A stretch of 64,000 nucleotides of DNA from Dryocosmus kuriphilus (GCA_038277395.1 CM076193.1:177422711-177486710), one strand, 5' to 3'; positions 45,020 through 56,053 are shown, counted from the stretch's first letter. Notes: generated from the sequence alone by a model not told the origin. Program-made: numbers and translations.

Positions 45020-47170
45020 TTTAAATTATCATCAGAGAATGTGTTAGATTTATTTAAAATTTTACTCTCGCAGTTTTCATCAAATCTCCACGTTTTGAGA
45101 CCCCCTGAGTGAGAAAAAACGGATTTACGTTGGTGTCTGTTTGCTTTTGTTGTTGTTGTTGTTATGGTTTTATCCATCAAAAGCGGTTTTCATAAAATTA
45201 AGAAATCCATTCTCCGACTAAAATATGCGAGACGAAAAAAAACAATATAGAGCAAAATTGTTCACCTCAAAAAAATTTACAACTTTTGTTTGAACTATTT
45301 TTTGATAAAAAGCACGGTTATTGTTTTAATCGAGAAAACGTTAGTAAAAAAAAGCTGTGGTTTCTTGCCAAAATATCCAATATGAGAGAAAAATGATAAT
45401 AAAAACAGGTTCAACCCGAAAAGACCTACAAATTTTGCATTAACCATATTTTGATAAAAGGTATCGTTTTTTTTTAAATTGAGAAAATGTTATTAAATCA
45501 AGAAATTCAAATTTTACGCCAAACTATGCAAGATATGAAAAAACTGATAATAAGCAAAGTTGTTCACCTCAAAAAGATCTACAAATTTGCCATAACTAAT
45601 TTTTTGAACAGCGGCGTAATTTTTTAGGTACTCGTGAAATATGTTATTAAATACAAGCAAATCCACATTTCAGCAAAACTATGCGAGATAAGAGAAGATA
45701 TTGGCAAGTAGAATTTTTCATCTTAAAAAGATCTACAAATTTTCTTAAAAAAATTTTCCGATCTAACGCACAGTTTATACATGAAACGTATAATAGTTGT
45801 TTTAATAAAAAAATACACTACCATAAAGTTAATAAAAATTTACTAAAAGTTATTGAAAAATCTGCCCGCTGCTCAGGCGCATTCTCATCACGTTTCTCAC
45901 GCTTACCAGTCGATTAAAGCTTATAAAAGGCGTGAATTTCTTAATTACATTCTCATCTCAATGAGAAGGTATTAGTTTTATGTGAAAAATGACTTTCACG
46001 GATTACATCAAATACCGACCTTTCATGAACGCCTGAATCCGAAAAAGCAACTTTTAAGTCGGTGTCTGTCCGTCTATCGTCGTTATCGTCGTCGTCGTCG
46101 ATGTCGTTCTCGTTGTCGTCGTCGGCGTCTGTTCCACGATATCTTTCGAAGGACTACTCGGATTGGATTGTGTTTTGGCACATTTCTTGAAGGCATAAAA
46201 AGAAAAAATAAAATATGTGAGATATCAGAAAATATTAAGGAACAGAATTGTTCATCTTGAAAAGGTCTAAAAAAAAATGCTGAAAACTATTTTTTGATCC
46301 ATCGCATAATTTATTCATGAAAAGAATAATAGTTGTTTTAATGAAAAGATGCACTATCATAAAGTTAATAAGAAGTTATTAAAGGTTATTGAAATATCTG
46401 CCCGATACTCTGGCGCATTCGCATCATGTTTCTCACGCTCACCAGTCCATTAAAGTATATCAAAAACGTGAATTTTTTAATTCTTTACATACTTTGATGC
46501 AATTTTTACATTCCCATCTCAATGCGGAAGTATCAGTTTTATGTGAATAATGACTTTCGTGGATTTCATGAAATCTCGACGTTTCGTAACCGCCTGAATC
46601 CGAGAAAACGTGTTTTAAGACGGTTTCTGTCTGTCTGATGTCGTTGTCGTCGTCGTCTGTTTCTACGATAACTTCCGAAGGCCTAACCGGATTGGATTGC
46701 GATTTGGCAGAATCCTTTGAGGCGTGAAAAGTAAGGACGAGTCCGTTAACCAACGGCTTCTGACACGTGGTTATAGTTTCATCCATCAAAAACGTTTTCA
46801 CAAAATCAAAAAATTCATTCTTCGGCTAAACTATGCAAGATAAGAACAAAGGCAGATAGTAGCATTATTCAACGCAAAAAAATCTACAAATTTTGTTTGA
46901 ACCATTTTTTAATAAAATTCACGGTTTTTTTTTAATCGAGAAAACGTTATTAAAAATAAAAAATTCAAATTTCCCGCCAAACTATGCAAGATACGAAGGA
47001 TATGTTGATCATCTCAAAAAGATCTACAAATTTTATTTCTTTTATTTTTTGTAATGACGCATATTTTTTGAGTCATTTGCGAAATATATCATTAAATACA
47101 AACAAATCCACTTTTCCGCAAAACGATGCGAAATAGGAGAAAATATTAGCAAGCAGAATTATTCATCTTA
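45020..47170 (-). repeat. Right-arm units of the giant fold-back
   Basis: These are reverse-complement versions of the left-arm units: CACGTTTTGAGACCCCCTGA at about 45091, CACGCTTACCAGTCGATTAA at about 45899, CGTCGTCGTCG runs at 46076-46130 and 46635-46665, and CTCACGCTCACCAGTCCATT at about 46434. Fewer and more diverged units than on the left. The Arg-rich and other short frames here are translations of trinucleotide runs. Confidence 0.75.
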
Positions 47171-47909
47171 TTTTTTAGAAGACTCATCGTTTTGCTTTTA
47201 AGAATAGAAAATCTGCCTTGATAAAATTTATAAAATCACAAAAAAACTTTACTAATCGGCAATGGATTAAAAAAAAAAGTGACCTTCGAGCGCGAAGCGC
47301 GAGTGCCGTGATGAGAATGTGTTCCTTAAGGCCGATAGAGCCTTAAGTATAATAATTTTATTTAAAATTTTTAACAAATATAAAAATAATTTCATTAAAA
47401 GAAGGTGTTTTGAAAAATTAAGGCCCATTAACGGAAACCGAGCACGAAGTGCGTGGACCAAAAATATCCGAGCGCGAAGCGCGAGGTTCAAACATATCGG
47501 ACCGCGAAGCGCGAAGGTCACCAGAGCGCGCGCCCTAGGCGCGCTCAATCTTGAGGGCGAAACGAGCCACGCGCGAAGCGCGTGATGAGAATGTGCGAAC
47601 GAAGTGAGCAGATTTTTTGTTTTCAGATTCAACTAATTTATTACAATTTGTTTTTTTTTTTAATAAAAGTTTAGCTTTTCCCTTGAAAATTAAGGTTTTT
47701 TTGAAAATATAATTGCTTTTAAAATAAAAATTCACTTTTTTGTTAGTAATATAACTTACCTAAAATAATAAATAACAATATTAGATATTAATGGGTGCAG
47801 TTCCGAATAGCTGAATTTTCCGCTTTTATTGACACTTCGTGCACTTATGTATTTTAGCGCGCTGATTACGAATATGATAGTGAAAATTGTCGACTAGGCG
47901 ATTTCCATG

Positions 47910-48620
47910 GTGAAAACCATAAAAAAACACCATAAAAATCACGTTTTTTGCGTAAATCTCCGTAACTGCGTAGAATCTAGAAAATGATTTTAAACAAAAG
48001 TTTTAGCTAGTATAGAAATACATCTTTTTTCTTATATACACTTTTCGTCTAAAAGTATTATTTTTTGAGAAAAAGAGCATTGCGTTGTAAAAACAATAAA
48101 AAGATGAAGAAAGTTACGGAAATGCGTTCGGTCACGCTCGTCCCCCTTTTCCAAGGTTAAGAGGAGACGCCACGCATTCACTGACTAGTTACGAAAATAT
48201 GTTCAATCACGATCGTTCCCCTTTCTAAATGGGGGGGGGGGGGGGGGCTACACATTCACTGAGCAGTTGTGGAATTACGTGTGGGCGGAAAAGTACCCCT
48301 GTGACTGATCACGGCTATAATGTTGTTTGTCCACCTACCTGTACAATAGATCCTTATTTTTGCATTGTATCTCAATTGGTTTCGGCTTGGTACCTACTGA
48401 CGCCCTTTGCCACGGGAAGGTTGGAGTATTTCGAAGAGCATTTTGTTCTATATTGTAATATTTTTCATCAATTTTTTTTGGATTTTAAAAAATTTTATTA
48501 TTAAGAAATATATTTGCATTTACTTCAATTGAGAATGCTGATTATAATCAGTGGCCATGGTAGCGAACTTTAATATTTGCGATTAGTTCTTTAAATGGAT
48601 CAGCATCTATTATCTTGAGC
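47910..48620. other. No gene seen; ~75-bp tandem pair and G17 run
   Basis: 48121-48190 and 48201-48268 are two diverged copies of a unit with 'TCACGxTCGTxCCCC' and 'CATTCACTGAxxAGTT'. A run of 17 G at 48231-48247 interrupts the second. A 91-codon frame starting in the G run is not supported. Confidence 0.5.
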
Positions 48621-48621
48621 C

Positions 48622-49744
48622 GTCGCCGCCACAAAAATTCGCAGAGGTTATCTGCAAGAATGCTCTTGTGCACTCCTCCTTGTGAGAGGTATCGTCGCAT
48701 CCACTGCCAAGATGACTCGATGTTTTGAGTGTGCCCAGACTGTGGACCAGAATGATTCCCAAGTCGCTAAACGACAAAGCCGCGAAGTGGTACGAGGTTT
48801 ATCGAAGTCTGTCCGTTCCATGTACAAAATTCAGACATATGTTGTTACAATATTTCGCGAGAGTCACCGCTCTGAGCAAACTCAATGTCAAATTATACGC
48901 CACAAAGCAGGAAGAAAAGGAGGCTATCGGGGTCTTCCTACAGAAGAAATACTTGCTAGCACTTTTGTTGCTGCCACAGGCCACGGAGGATCAAGTCGTC
49001 TCATTGTTACCCGATTCATTGAAACCTTCAGTCCGAAAGGTCCTCAGGGCCGCATGCATCGCTACGTTAGAAGAACTAGTCGAACGAGCGGTCCAAATCG
49101 AAAAAGATGAGGCCGAGGAAAATCCTCGAAAGGCCGCTCGAGAATCCCAGACGAAAAACACTGCCTCAAACCCTCGGGCTTCAAACGATGCAGAAGCGAC
49201 ACCACCGACTAGACCCCCGCCGCAGTGCCATTATTACCCGGAGCGCCACTTTCATGGCGAATGTCCCGTGATTCGGACCCGACAAGATTCCGCGGCCCCG
49301 GAAACTGACGTGATCGGGGGACGAAATCGAAGCTCCTGCCGCCCCCGTCACGTCCAATGCACCCGCACTGTAAGTGCCATAGCCACCGATCTTAGCAGTC
49401 TCCCTCACGTTCGGGTGGTGTTAAGCCAGTGCGAGGTATTCGCGGAGATCGATACACTCGCCTTGGAAAATTTCATCAACAAGTCGATTCTGACTGAATC
49501 CGAGCTACGAAGCCGAGTAAAAGGACCCCCCCACAAACTTTTGGCCGCCTTAGGGGTTACGAGTGCCCTCAACGGGGTTATAGCACAACACCCCACGCTC
49601 CAGGAAGCAGCTTATCCGGGGCTCTTCCACATCACCCCAGAGCTTCGCGCCGAATCAATACTCGATCGTCTCTGGTTGAAGCAACATCGGGTCATCCACG
49701 ACCATGTTGCAGATTGCATCTTTGTCGGCAGCACGGGTCGATAG
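48622..49744 (+). pseudogene. Gypsy Gag and protease region (broken)
   Basis: The capsid N-terminus is traced from about 48622 (KFAEVICKNALVHS) in the frame that becomes open at 48725 after a stop. Capsid features are LNDKAAKWYEVYRSL and a helical C-terminal domain (PDSLKPSVRKVLRAA). A zinc-knuckle-like CHYYPERHFHGEC follows at about residue 168, with Tyr at the expected second Cys. The protease (about residues 230-262) has VRVVLSQCEVFAEIDTLALE, where Leu replaces the Gly of the usual D-T-G-A triplet. Protease activity is therefore unlikely. A stop at 49742 separates it from the linker frame 49748-49978, which leads into RT. Confidence 0.8.
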
Positions 49745-49747
49745 AGG

Positions 49748-50480
49748 GTGTACCTCAGCCCCCTTCTCCAAGCCTACGAGCTTGCCACCCCCACAGTGGA
49801 AATATCAGTACAGAACGAGTTTCCACCTGAACACAAAGACGAATTCGCTAAGTTAATCCGTTCCCATGCGTACCTTTTTCACGACAGTGAACGGCTAAAG
49901 CAAACCTTCGCGAATATCGAACATTGGATCCAGTTGAAAGACGACCAACCCTTTAGAGAAGCGCCTCATCGTTACTGAGACGAAAAACAACATTATATCG
50001 ATTACAGGTCCGCGAGAGATGCTGAGAGACGGCATTATAGAACCGAACACCTCGCCCTTCAGTTCAGCAATAATAATCGCCGGTAATAAGGACGGCGATT
50101 ACCGCTTTTGTTTGGACTGCCGTCGTTTAAGCAGTATAACGGTGGACGCACAACAGTGTTTGCCGCGCATGCACGAGACACTAATGGATCTGGGGACAGC
50201 AAAAATATTCTCCACCCTGCACCTTAAAGGTGGGTACCGGCAAGTCCCGGTATCGTCAGGCTCACGCCAGTTCACAGCTTTCTCAACGCCCGGCGGTGGC
50301 CAGTTCCAGTTTCGGGTCATGCATTTCGGCCTGAAAGACGCTCTAGGGACATTTCAGAATCTAATGCCTCAGGTCCTGGCTGAGCAGTGGGGAGTTCGCG
50401 CCATTGCCTACTTGGACGATGTCGTGATTTACTCACACGATTGGAAGGAGCACTTGCTCCACTTAGCTTTTAGTCTTTGA
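49748..50480 (+). pseudogene. Gypsy reverse transcriptase, fingers and palm (broken)
   Basis: The linker PFREAPHRY ends at a stop near 49976, then RT proper is open from 50019: MLRDGIIEPNTSPFSSAIII, DYRFCLDCRRLSSIT, FSTLHLKGGYRQV, FRVMHFGLKDALGTFQNLM and AIAYLDDVVIYSHDW. The YLDD pair of catalytic aspartates is present (about residue 131), but the first catalytic Asp, expected in FSTLxLKxGY, is His. A frameshift at about 50478 moves the thumb into the next frame. The enzyme would be dead. Confidence 0.85.
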
Positions 50481-51463
50481 AGGGCTGTCCATATATGGAC
50501 TAACGGTAGCCCCTAACAAGTGCCAATTCGGCCAGTCTACCCTTCCGTATCTCGGATACGTTATCGGCACCGAAGGAAACACGGCACAAACCGGGCATAT
50601 TGAAGCCATCCGAAACGCCACCTCTCCTCGCACTAGAAAGGAGATGCGTTCCTCTTTAGGCATTTGTAGTTGGGTCAAGGAGTACATACCAAGCTCTTCG
50701 GTGAAGCTGGCTCCTTTATTCGACATGTTGTCCACAAAACGCGCATACAAGGTGACACACGAAGCCCTCAAGCATTTCGAGGGAGAGAAGCTCGCCTTCC
50801 AGAAACCCGTCACGCTTAGTCGACCCGACCCCGAGCTTCGCTTCATCCTCCAGACCGACGCCAGTGCACGCGACATGGGAGCCCTGCCTATGCAAGAAGA
50901 TCTGGAGGGGAGAAGAAGGATCAATTCCGTTGCCAGCGCTAAATTTTCGCCTGCTGTGTCGCGTTATCACTGCAACGCGCAGGAGTGTCTCGCGATAGTA
51001 TGGGCCATCAAGCATTACCGATCATTTTTGGAGCATCGTCCTTTCACTTTGAGAACGGATAGTAAAAATTCAACGTGGTTGGAACGCCAGAAAGATACAC
51101 GCGACAAAGTCATCCTTTGGGATTTGTTCCTGAGCCGATTTTCCCGCACCATAGAACACGTGCCAGAAAAGAACAATGAGTTGTCCGACGCGTTTTCACG
51201 ACAACCTAACCCGAACGAGCCTTCGCCCGACGTACCTGACATGACTGCGAAGTTACCGCCAACCCGCACCGTTAATCACATCGACCACACAATCACAACG
51301 CCCTTCCTCAGCGCCCTGACACCGCCACCCCATTATTCCGTGAAATCGTGGATGCTCAGCAAGAGGACCCGTCAATTAGTCAGAACGCTCTCCGATGGCG
51401 CGAACTCCAGAATATGCTTTAACCCACACCCGACGAACGGGCCTTCCTCGACCGTAATCGTTT
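50481..51463 (+). pseudogene. Gypsy RT thumb/connection and RNase H
   Basis: After the frameshift, VAPNKCQFGQSTLPYLGYVI and the connection segment LAPLFDMLSTKRAYKVT lead to RNase H: RFILQTDASARDMGA (first Asp), YHCNAQECLAIVWAIKHYR (Glu), FTLRTDSKN (second Asp) and ELSDAFSR (third Asp). All four carboxylates look present. Here the domain removes RNA from the RNA-DNA hybrid during cDNA synthesis. A frame change at about 51415 ends this ORF (51463) while the integrase starts in another frame. Confidence 0.85.
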
Positions 51464-52252
51464 AACCGACCAAGGATTCTGGCGACGGAACATCGAATAT
51501 GATCAGTGGAGGCTGCAAGTGCCGAAGAACCTACGGGCAAAAGTGATGCGGGAATGTCATGACACAGCGCTCGCCGGTCATCCAGGCACAGACGAAACTA
51601 TACGATCAATCCAGGAGCGGTTTGTCTGGCCTGGGATGAACCGCGAGATACGTCGCTGCGTATCCGGCTGCCACCTTTGTATATATAGCAAGCCGTTTCG
51701 TGGACGACAAACCGACAATCAACGCCCTCGCCCCGCTCTGCGAGCCTGGGATACGGTCGCCATCGATCTCATGGGACCGTACCCTCGTGAAAATCAAGGA
51801 CACAGGTTTATTCTTGTAGTAACCGACCTCTTTACACGCTGGGTCGAGGCATTTCCTCTTAGGGTATCCGAGGCCCCGAAAATAATTAAACTCATCGAAG
51901 AACAGGTATTCAGCAGATACGGCTACCCACGCCGTGTATTGAGTGACAACGGCCCACAACTTACTGGACACGTCTGGGCCGAGGCAAGCGAACGATGGGA
52001 TTGCCAGTTATGGACGACATCCATCTATCACCCACGAGCCAACCCTACAAAGCGGCGAAATTAAGAGATAAAAAAGGGGCTCAGATTACGTTTACACCAG
52101 GGCAACCAGAGAACCTGAGATAAGCATTTACCAGAGTTGCTATTTGGCCTACGCAGAAGGCGAAACGCAGCGACCGGTTTCACACCAAGCGATATTCTGA
52201 TGGGGAAAGCCAATCTTCGCCCGGCAGAATGGAACCTAGGACAGGGTCGCGA
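51405..52252 (+). pseudogene. Gypsy integrase (broken)
   Basis: The frame from about 51405 has a stop near 51420, then DQGFWRRNIEY leads into the zinc-binding HHCC region (ECHDTALAGHPGTDET...CVSGCHLC). The catalytic core follows: AWDTVAIDLMGPYP (first Asp), RVLSDNGPQLTGH (second Asp) and SIYHPRANPTKRRN, where Lys stands at the catalytic Glu position. An in-frame stop follows at 52062 and another at about 52114, after which the frame continues LPELLFGLRRRRNAATGFT and DILMGKANLRPAEWNLGQ to 52252. The DDE triad is broken. Confidence 0.85.
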
Positions 52253-52679
52253 GGAATAACAGCCGACAGAGGAGCGCGGCGATCGGGAAGACAGGGCTCG
52301 ATTACGGCAGGCGACTTATCAGGCGAAATATGCTACCACACCCACTTCACCATGATTTTATCCCGGGGACTGGATTTACGTCCCAAACCACCAGCTATCT
52401 AACAAACCTGCGGGATTTGACGCCAAGCTCGCCCCAGCCCGACCATGGTTGCGCGTGCCGCCTTCGTGCCCTTTACCAGACGCGAAAGAGATCTTAGGAG
52501 GGCTCCTTACCGCAGGGATGCGCGCTGCGCGCTCTCCACCGCGGGATCAGGCCGTAAAGCGATTGACAGACTCCAGCACTCATGACGACGACGAAGAAAT
52601 CTTGTATCTTGCCGCCGACGTTTCGCCGGAGACGTTCTCGCCATCGCTGCTCAGCTCACCTTCGCTGTAGCGAAGGCGT

Positions 52680-53640
52680 ACCGACGAGGCCCGTCGATAC
52701 CTGAGCTTTAATCAATCGTCGACGAATTATGACCGAACTTTAAACCCAAATCCAAATAAAATAATCCAGAACAAAGGCAAAATTTCCCTCGTAGGGTCTC
52801 TCATCATTCTCCAGGTGGGTGAGTTTCACGACCACGAAACAACGGGCCACCCCACATGGAATGGAAGCGCTAGACCGCTACCTCCAGCGTTGTCGTGTAC
52901 ATCCCTCCTCTACGCCTTACCCTGTTTACACCCCCGCCTCTATCAATTCGAAACCAACCGAGACCAGAAGAAACTGTTAGTCTCGACAACCTCCAACTCT
53001 ATCCACTCCAACGCCCCTTTTGCCCCTTCGTACCCCAACAAAGATTGTCCCCCCCCCCCCCCATCATCAAAGGAGAGGGTATATAACAATAAAAATCGCT
53101 TGGCCGCCAATTTTCGCTGCCATATACGTAATCAGTGCGTCAAAGTAATTAAGTGTACGAAGTTTCAATAAAATCGGAAAATTCAGCTATTCGAAACTTT
53201 ATCCATATTCATATATCTATAAACCTTGTCAAATTGCACTATTTAAAAAATTTTTATTTCCTTGTTTGCTTACTTTTTAAAAGATTTAAGTTGCTTTCTA
53301 GTTACTTCTCTTCTGAAAATATGGTTAATATTTTATTGCATATATATACAGAGAATATGACAATATTGAAATTAATATGAATACCAAGTTAATAAATGTT
53401 AATATTAATATTAAAATTCAAGTTCAGTACATAACATATAATTTATCTTTGAAATATATGATAAATTTTAAAATTGAGAAAAAAGACTGTGCCCTGCGCC
53501 TTATGTTGAAGGCCAAAATAAAGCCCCGTTATCAGATTTCATGATAATGGGTACATAAAGCAATTATTTATCGGGGCTTTGCATTTACAAAATTTAAAAG
53601 AAAGTTTCCAATTCTCGATCATTGTATCTCTGTTTTGTAA
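52680..53640. other. No gene seen; end of Gypsy region and AT-rich spacer
   Basis: 52680-53085 is GC-rich and may be the remains of the Gypsy 3' UTR or LTR. It has a C13 run at 53050-53062. From 53200 the sequence is AT-rich. At 53530-53580 AAAGCCCCG and CGGGGCTTT form a 9-bp inverted repeat about 50 bp apart, just upstream of the orphan exon. Confidence 0.45.
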
Positions 53641-53642
53641 GA

Positions 53643-53700
53643 ATGAAGATTGTTACTACAATGCTGCTTGTGATGTTCGTGGGTTTCTTCAATTTTCAAC
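53643..53700 (+). CDS. Candidate first exon of a small secreted protein (signal peptide)
   Basis: ATG at 53643 opens MKIVTTMLLVMFVGFFNFQ, a classic short secretory signal: one Lys, then a hydrophobic core. After 58 nt the exon meets GTAAGT at 53701, a perfect splice donor consensus. ATTTAAAAG about 25-30 bp upstream of TCATTG gives a plausible TATA-like/initiator arrangement. This pattern, a signal peptide in exon 1 followed by a phase-1 intron, is common for insect venom peptides, antimicrobial peptides and other small secreted proteins. No convincing second exon was found in the following 1 kb, so the mature product is unknown. It could be an orphaned exon or chance. Confidence 0.4.
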
Positions 53701-53757
53701 GTAAGTCTCATGTAATATTGTAATTTTTATTAAAATTATAGAATTAATTATATAAAA

Positions 53758-53781
53758 TATATATATATATATATATATATA
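53758..53781. repeat. (AT)12 microsatellite
   Basis: Perfect AT dinucleotide run inside the putative intron that follows the signal-peptide exon. Confidence 0.9.
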
Positions 53782-54104
53782 CAAACTTTTATCAAATAAA
53801 TTATTATTAAAAAACTTGATAGAAACCTGCTAATATAATTTGCAATTTCTTATTCAAACTGAGGGAACATCTATGTACTCATAAAATTGAAAAAGTTTTT
53901 AATCATTGTACTCGAATTTTGCTTAATTCACTAGAAATTATTCGAATTTTCTCTGAGTTCTAGAGAAATTAGAATTTTTGCTAAAAAAAGTTATTATTTT
54001 TAATTATTTTTTAATGAACATTCAACTATATAATATTTTTAATTGAAAGTTCATCTTCAATGGTTGAAAATGCAACTATTTTCCGTTGGAAGTTTCTTTT
54101 TTGT

Positions 54105-54513
54105 TGTTCAATTTTTGAATTTCGCGGGATGGGTACAGTCCATATTCGTTTTCTTTTTTTGTTATGTTGGTACAATCGTCCCAAACATTAGTGCACAGTT
54201 TCAGCTATATAGCATTCCTTGTTTGTTTTTGAGAATCATATGCTCCAAAACACTTGAAATGTTGACAGTGGCATACGTTGAGTGTAATCCGTGTCAAAAA
54301 ATGTTTATAAGTGGTACAAGCTCTTTCGGGAAGGCCGAGAAGGTGTTAATGACGAAGCTCGCCTTGGAAGTCCCAGCACGTCAACAACTGACGAAAACGT
54401 TGAAGAAGTGATGAAAATTGTGTTGGTGATTACTTTGAAGGGGCAACATCAATATGGATGAATAAATAAATATTTTTTGATAAAAATAAGAAGTCACCTT
54501 ACTTTTTGGTCAC
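54105..54513 (+). mobile_element. mariner deletion relic, same family as 26444-27381
   Basis: The left part matches the other copy from TTTTTGAATTTCGCGGGATG, just inside the left terminal repeat, through the transposase start (FREGREGVNDEARLG...) to about 54425. It then jumps directly to the extreme 3' end (GATTACTTTGAAGGGGCAAC) and the right terminal repeat AGTCACCTTACTTTTTGGTC. The left terminal repeat is missing and replaced by minisatellite. The deletion is larger than in the other copy and has different endpoints. Confidence 0.8.
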
Positions 54514-54614
54514 AATTCGCATATATTCTTTATTTGTATAAGAATCATTGATTCACACAAAGAAGTTGCAGCTTAAAATAGTAATAATTATCATTACATA
54601 ACATCCAAACCGTT

Positions 54615-55700
54615 TACAAATTATACAGCCTCAAAAATCTTAATTACAAATATATTCGCCTTTCTAATATCGCCAGCTTCAGGATTATCCAAAATTTTGT
54701 ACCAGGCATTTCTCAGTTCCTTCACATCTGTAATCTCACTTATATATAATTGTCTTTCGGTAGTAAAAGCATGCCAATCTGTTAAAAAGTGATATATGTA
54801 TTCGGAGTTACAAATATCCTGATAGCAGTAATTACAATAATCCATAAAATCTATCCTGTAGGCTTTACTTTTTATTATAATACTAGCCTGAAATCTGATA
54901 ATTAAACGCAATTGAGCAATTACTCTGATGAATCTAAGTGGAATTCTTGCAGTTAAATATTTATGTGGCCCATACTGCAAATTCAGGTGTGGATAAAGTA
55001 TGAGAGCTCAGGACGACTGGGCCCTCTGCAGATCTATCTGCTGAAGCCTCTCATCTTACTTTCTTATCCAAGACATTTTATGGTCTTGCAAAGAGGAGAG
55101 AGAAAGAGATTTCCATTTGTCTCCTGTCAATATTTTCAGAAAATTATTCTTAACCTGGTGGGCCCAACTACATTTTTGTTTACTAAATCCGACCGTTTCA
55201 AATTGGTCTAGATTCCTTAAGCTTAAATAACATCTTTTTGGGTATCGATCATCCGACATCTTCAAGATTTTCTAGATCCAATTAAGAATTAAACCAAAAA
55301 GACGAAACGCCAGCTGAGAGGCACCAACTTCTAATCTAATTGCATATCCTCCAGTACTTTTTGGTACTTGAAGGGTTTCCTTCAAAACTGTTTTCTGAAT
55401 TTTTTCAATTGACTCAAAGTATCGTAGACTCCATGTGTGAGCACCGTACACTATGACGCTAGTTTCAAGGCTTTGAAAAAGTCGAACAGGGTTCCAAGTG
55501 TCAAGTCTCAAACCATGAATCAGAGAAATCATGGATTTTAAAGCTATAGATCTACTTACAGCCGCATTCATTGCATTTGCAAAAATCGCAGATTGTCTGA
55601 CCTGTATGCCTAGCTAACTCTTAACAATTTCTACTTTGCATCCACCGTGCATAAAAGGTGGATGTTTTTTTGTTATGACCATGGCCTCCCTTACTGAAAA
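54615..55700 (-). pseudogene. LINE (non-LTR) reverse transcriptase C-terminal fragment
   Basis: The minus-strand order is a broken start near 55690 (SLGIQVRQSAIFANAMNAAV across a stop), then 55571-55272 with SVIVYGAHTWSLRYFESIEK, QKTVLKETLQVPKSTGGYA and EVGASQLAFRLFGLILNWI. A frame change follows, then 54980-54621 with PLRFIRVIAQLRL and a degenerate CCHC-like MDYCNYCYQDICNSE...YHFL, ending KANIFVIKIFEAV. This is the region after the RT palm in Jockey/R1-like LINEs: thumb, then a zinc-finger-like tail. The 5' part (endonuclease and palm) is absent, typical of 5' truncation, and the left border lies near 54610. No poly-A tail was recognised. Confidence 0.75.
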
Positions 55701-55822
55701 TTACAATATGAAAGAGGAGAGATTTTAAATCCTCATTATTGATTTAACGTCCGGGAAAAGAAACGATAGAAGAAATAAGTCAACACATCCAGACAAAAAT
55801 TTAATATTCAATATTCAAGTAA

Positions 55823-55853
55823 CGTTTCGTCTCTCATCTGAGGGACCCATCAG
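55823..55853 (-). ncRNA. Hammerhead-like motif, A2 arm
   Basis: Minus strand: CUGAUGG, stem II GUC...GAC with an inner CCUCAGAUGAG hairpin, then GAAACGUU. It is identical in layout to the A1 motifs, but the last base of the CUGAUGA core is G, which should impair catalysis. Confidence 0.5.
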
Positions 55854-56053
55854 ACAGAATAAGATTTAAAATCTAGAGACAATACAAAATATTCGTCTTA
55901 GAAGAAAAGAATAGAGAGAATATACATCGGAAATCAAAGGTAAAAAAGGATAAACAGGTGGAACTTACCGAAAATACGTTGAGTTTAAACATTTTTTTGG
56001 CGTCATGTGTTCGGAACAGATTTTACAATTTTTATTGTTCGAAAGTAGAAAGA

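Larger units (their letters stand above)
33848..47622. mobile_element. Giant fold-back element (~13.8 kb) with GC-rich palindromic ends
   Basis: The left end 33848-34290 is the reverse complement of 47170-47622. Paired landmarks run from the outside in: AGATTGAGCGCGCCTAGGGC, CTCGCGCTTCGCGCTCGGAT, CTTAAGGCTCTATCGGCCTTAAGG and GATGAGTCTTATC. Inside, the left arm (34290-39330) consists of about four tandem units and the right arm (45040-47170) of fewer units in inverse orientation. The centre holds a TCAAGGTCA fold-back (39328-40797) and minisatellite (40830-45010). No transposase or RT frame was found, so the class is unknown. Target duplications could not be seen. Confidence 0.7.
48620..52680 (+). 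mobile_element. Ty3/Gypsy retrotransposon, decayed, no LTRs seen
   Basis: Gag, protease, RT, RNase H and integrase appear in the Ty3/Gypsy order on the plus strand. The region is clearly more GC-rich than its neighbours, which argues for recent arrival relative to the AT-rich repeats, or an origin with different codon use. No direct LTRs, primer-binding site or polypurine tract were recognised. No envelope gene is seen. The 3' end after the integrase (52252-52680) contains a frame at 52449-52670 with an acidic DDDEE stretch and no recognised domain. Confidence 0.85.
47800..53197. repeat. ~105-bp inverted repeats bounding the Gypsy region
   Basis: 47800-47904 (GTTCCGAATAGCTGAATTTTCC...) is the reverse complement of 53091-53197 (...GGAAAATTCAGCTATTCGAAAC), roughly 80% identical by eye. 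Retrotransposon LTRs should be direct, so these are not LTRs. They may be the ends of another element into which the Gypsy copy was inserted, or host palindromic DNA. Confidence 0.65.

Noticed and set aside
45982..46260. Arginine-rich 92-codon frame (YRRYRRRRRCRSRCRRRR)
   Set aside because: It comes from a CGT/CGG trinucleotide run in a fold-back unit. Sister units do not keep the frame.
47267..47632. Frames on both strands with repeated ALRAR or ARSAR words
   Set aside because: They are translations of the GC-rich palindromic end words, open on both strands because of the repeat and not because of coding.
48229..48504. 91-codon frame beginning with poly-glycine
   Set aside because: It starts in a G17 run and has no domain or conserved partner.
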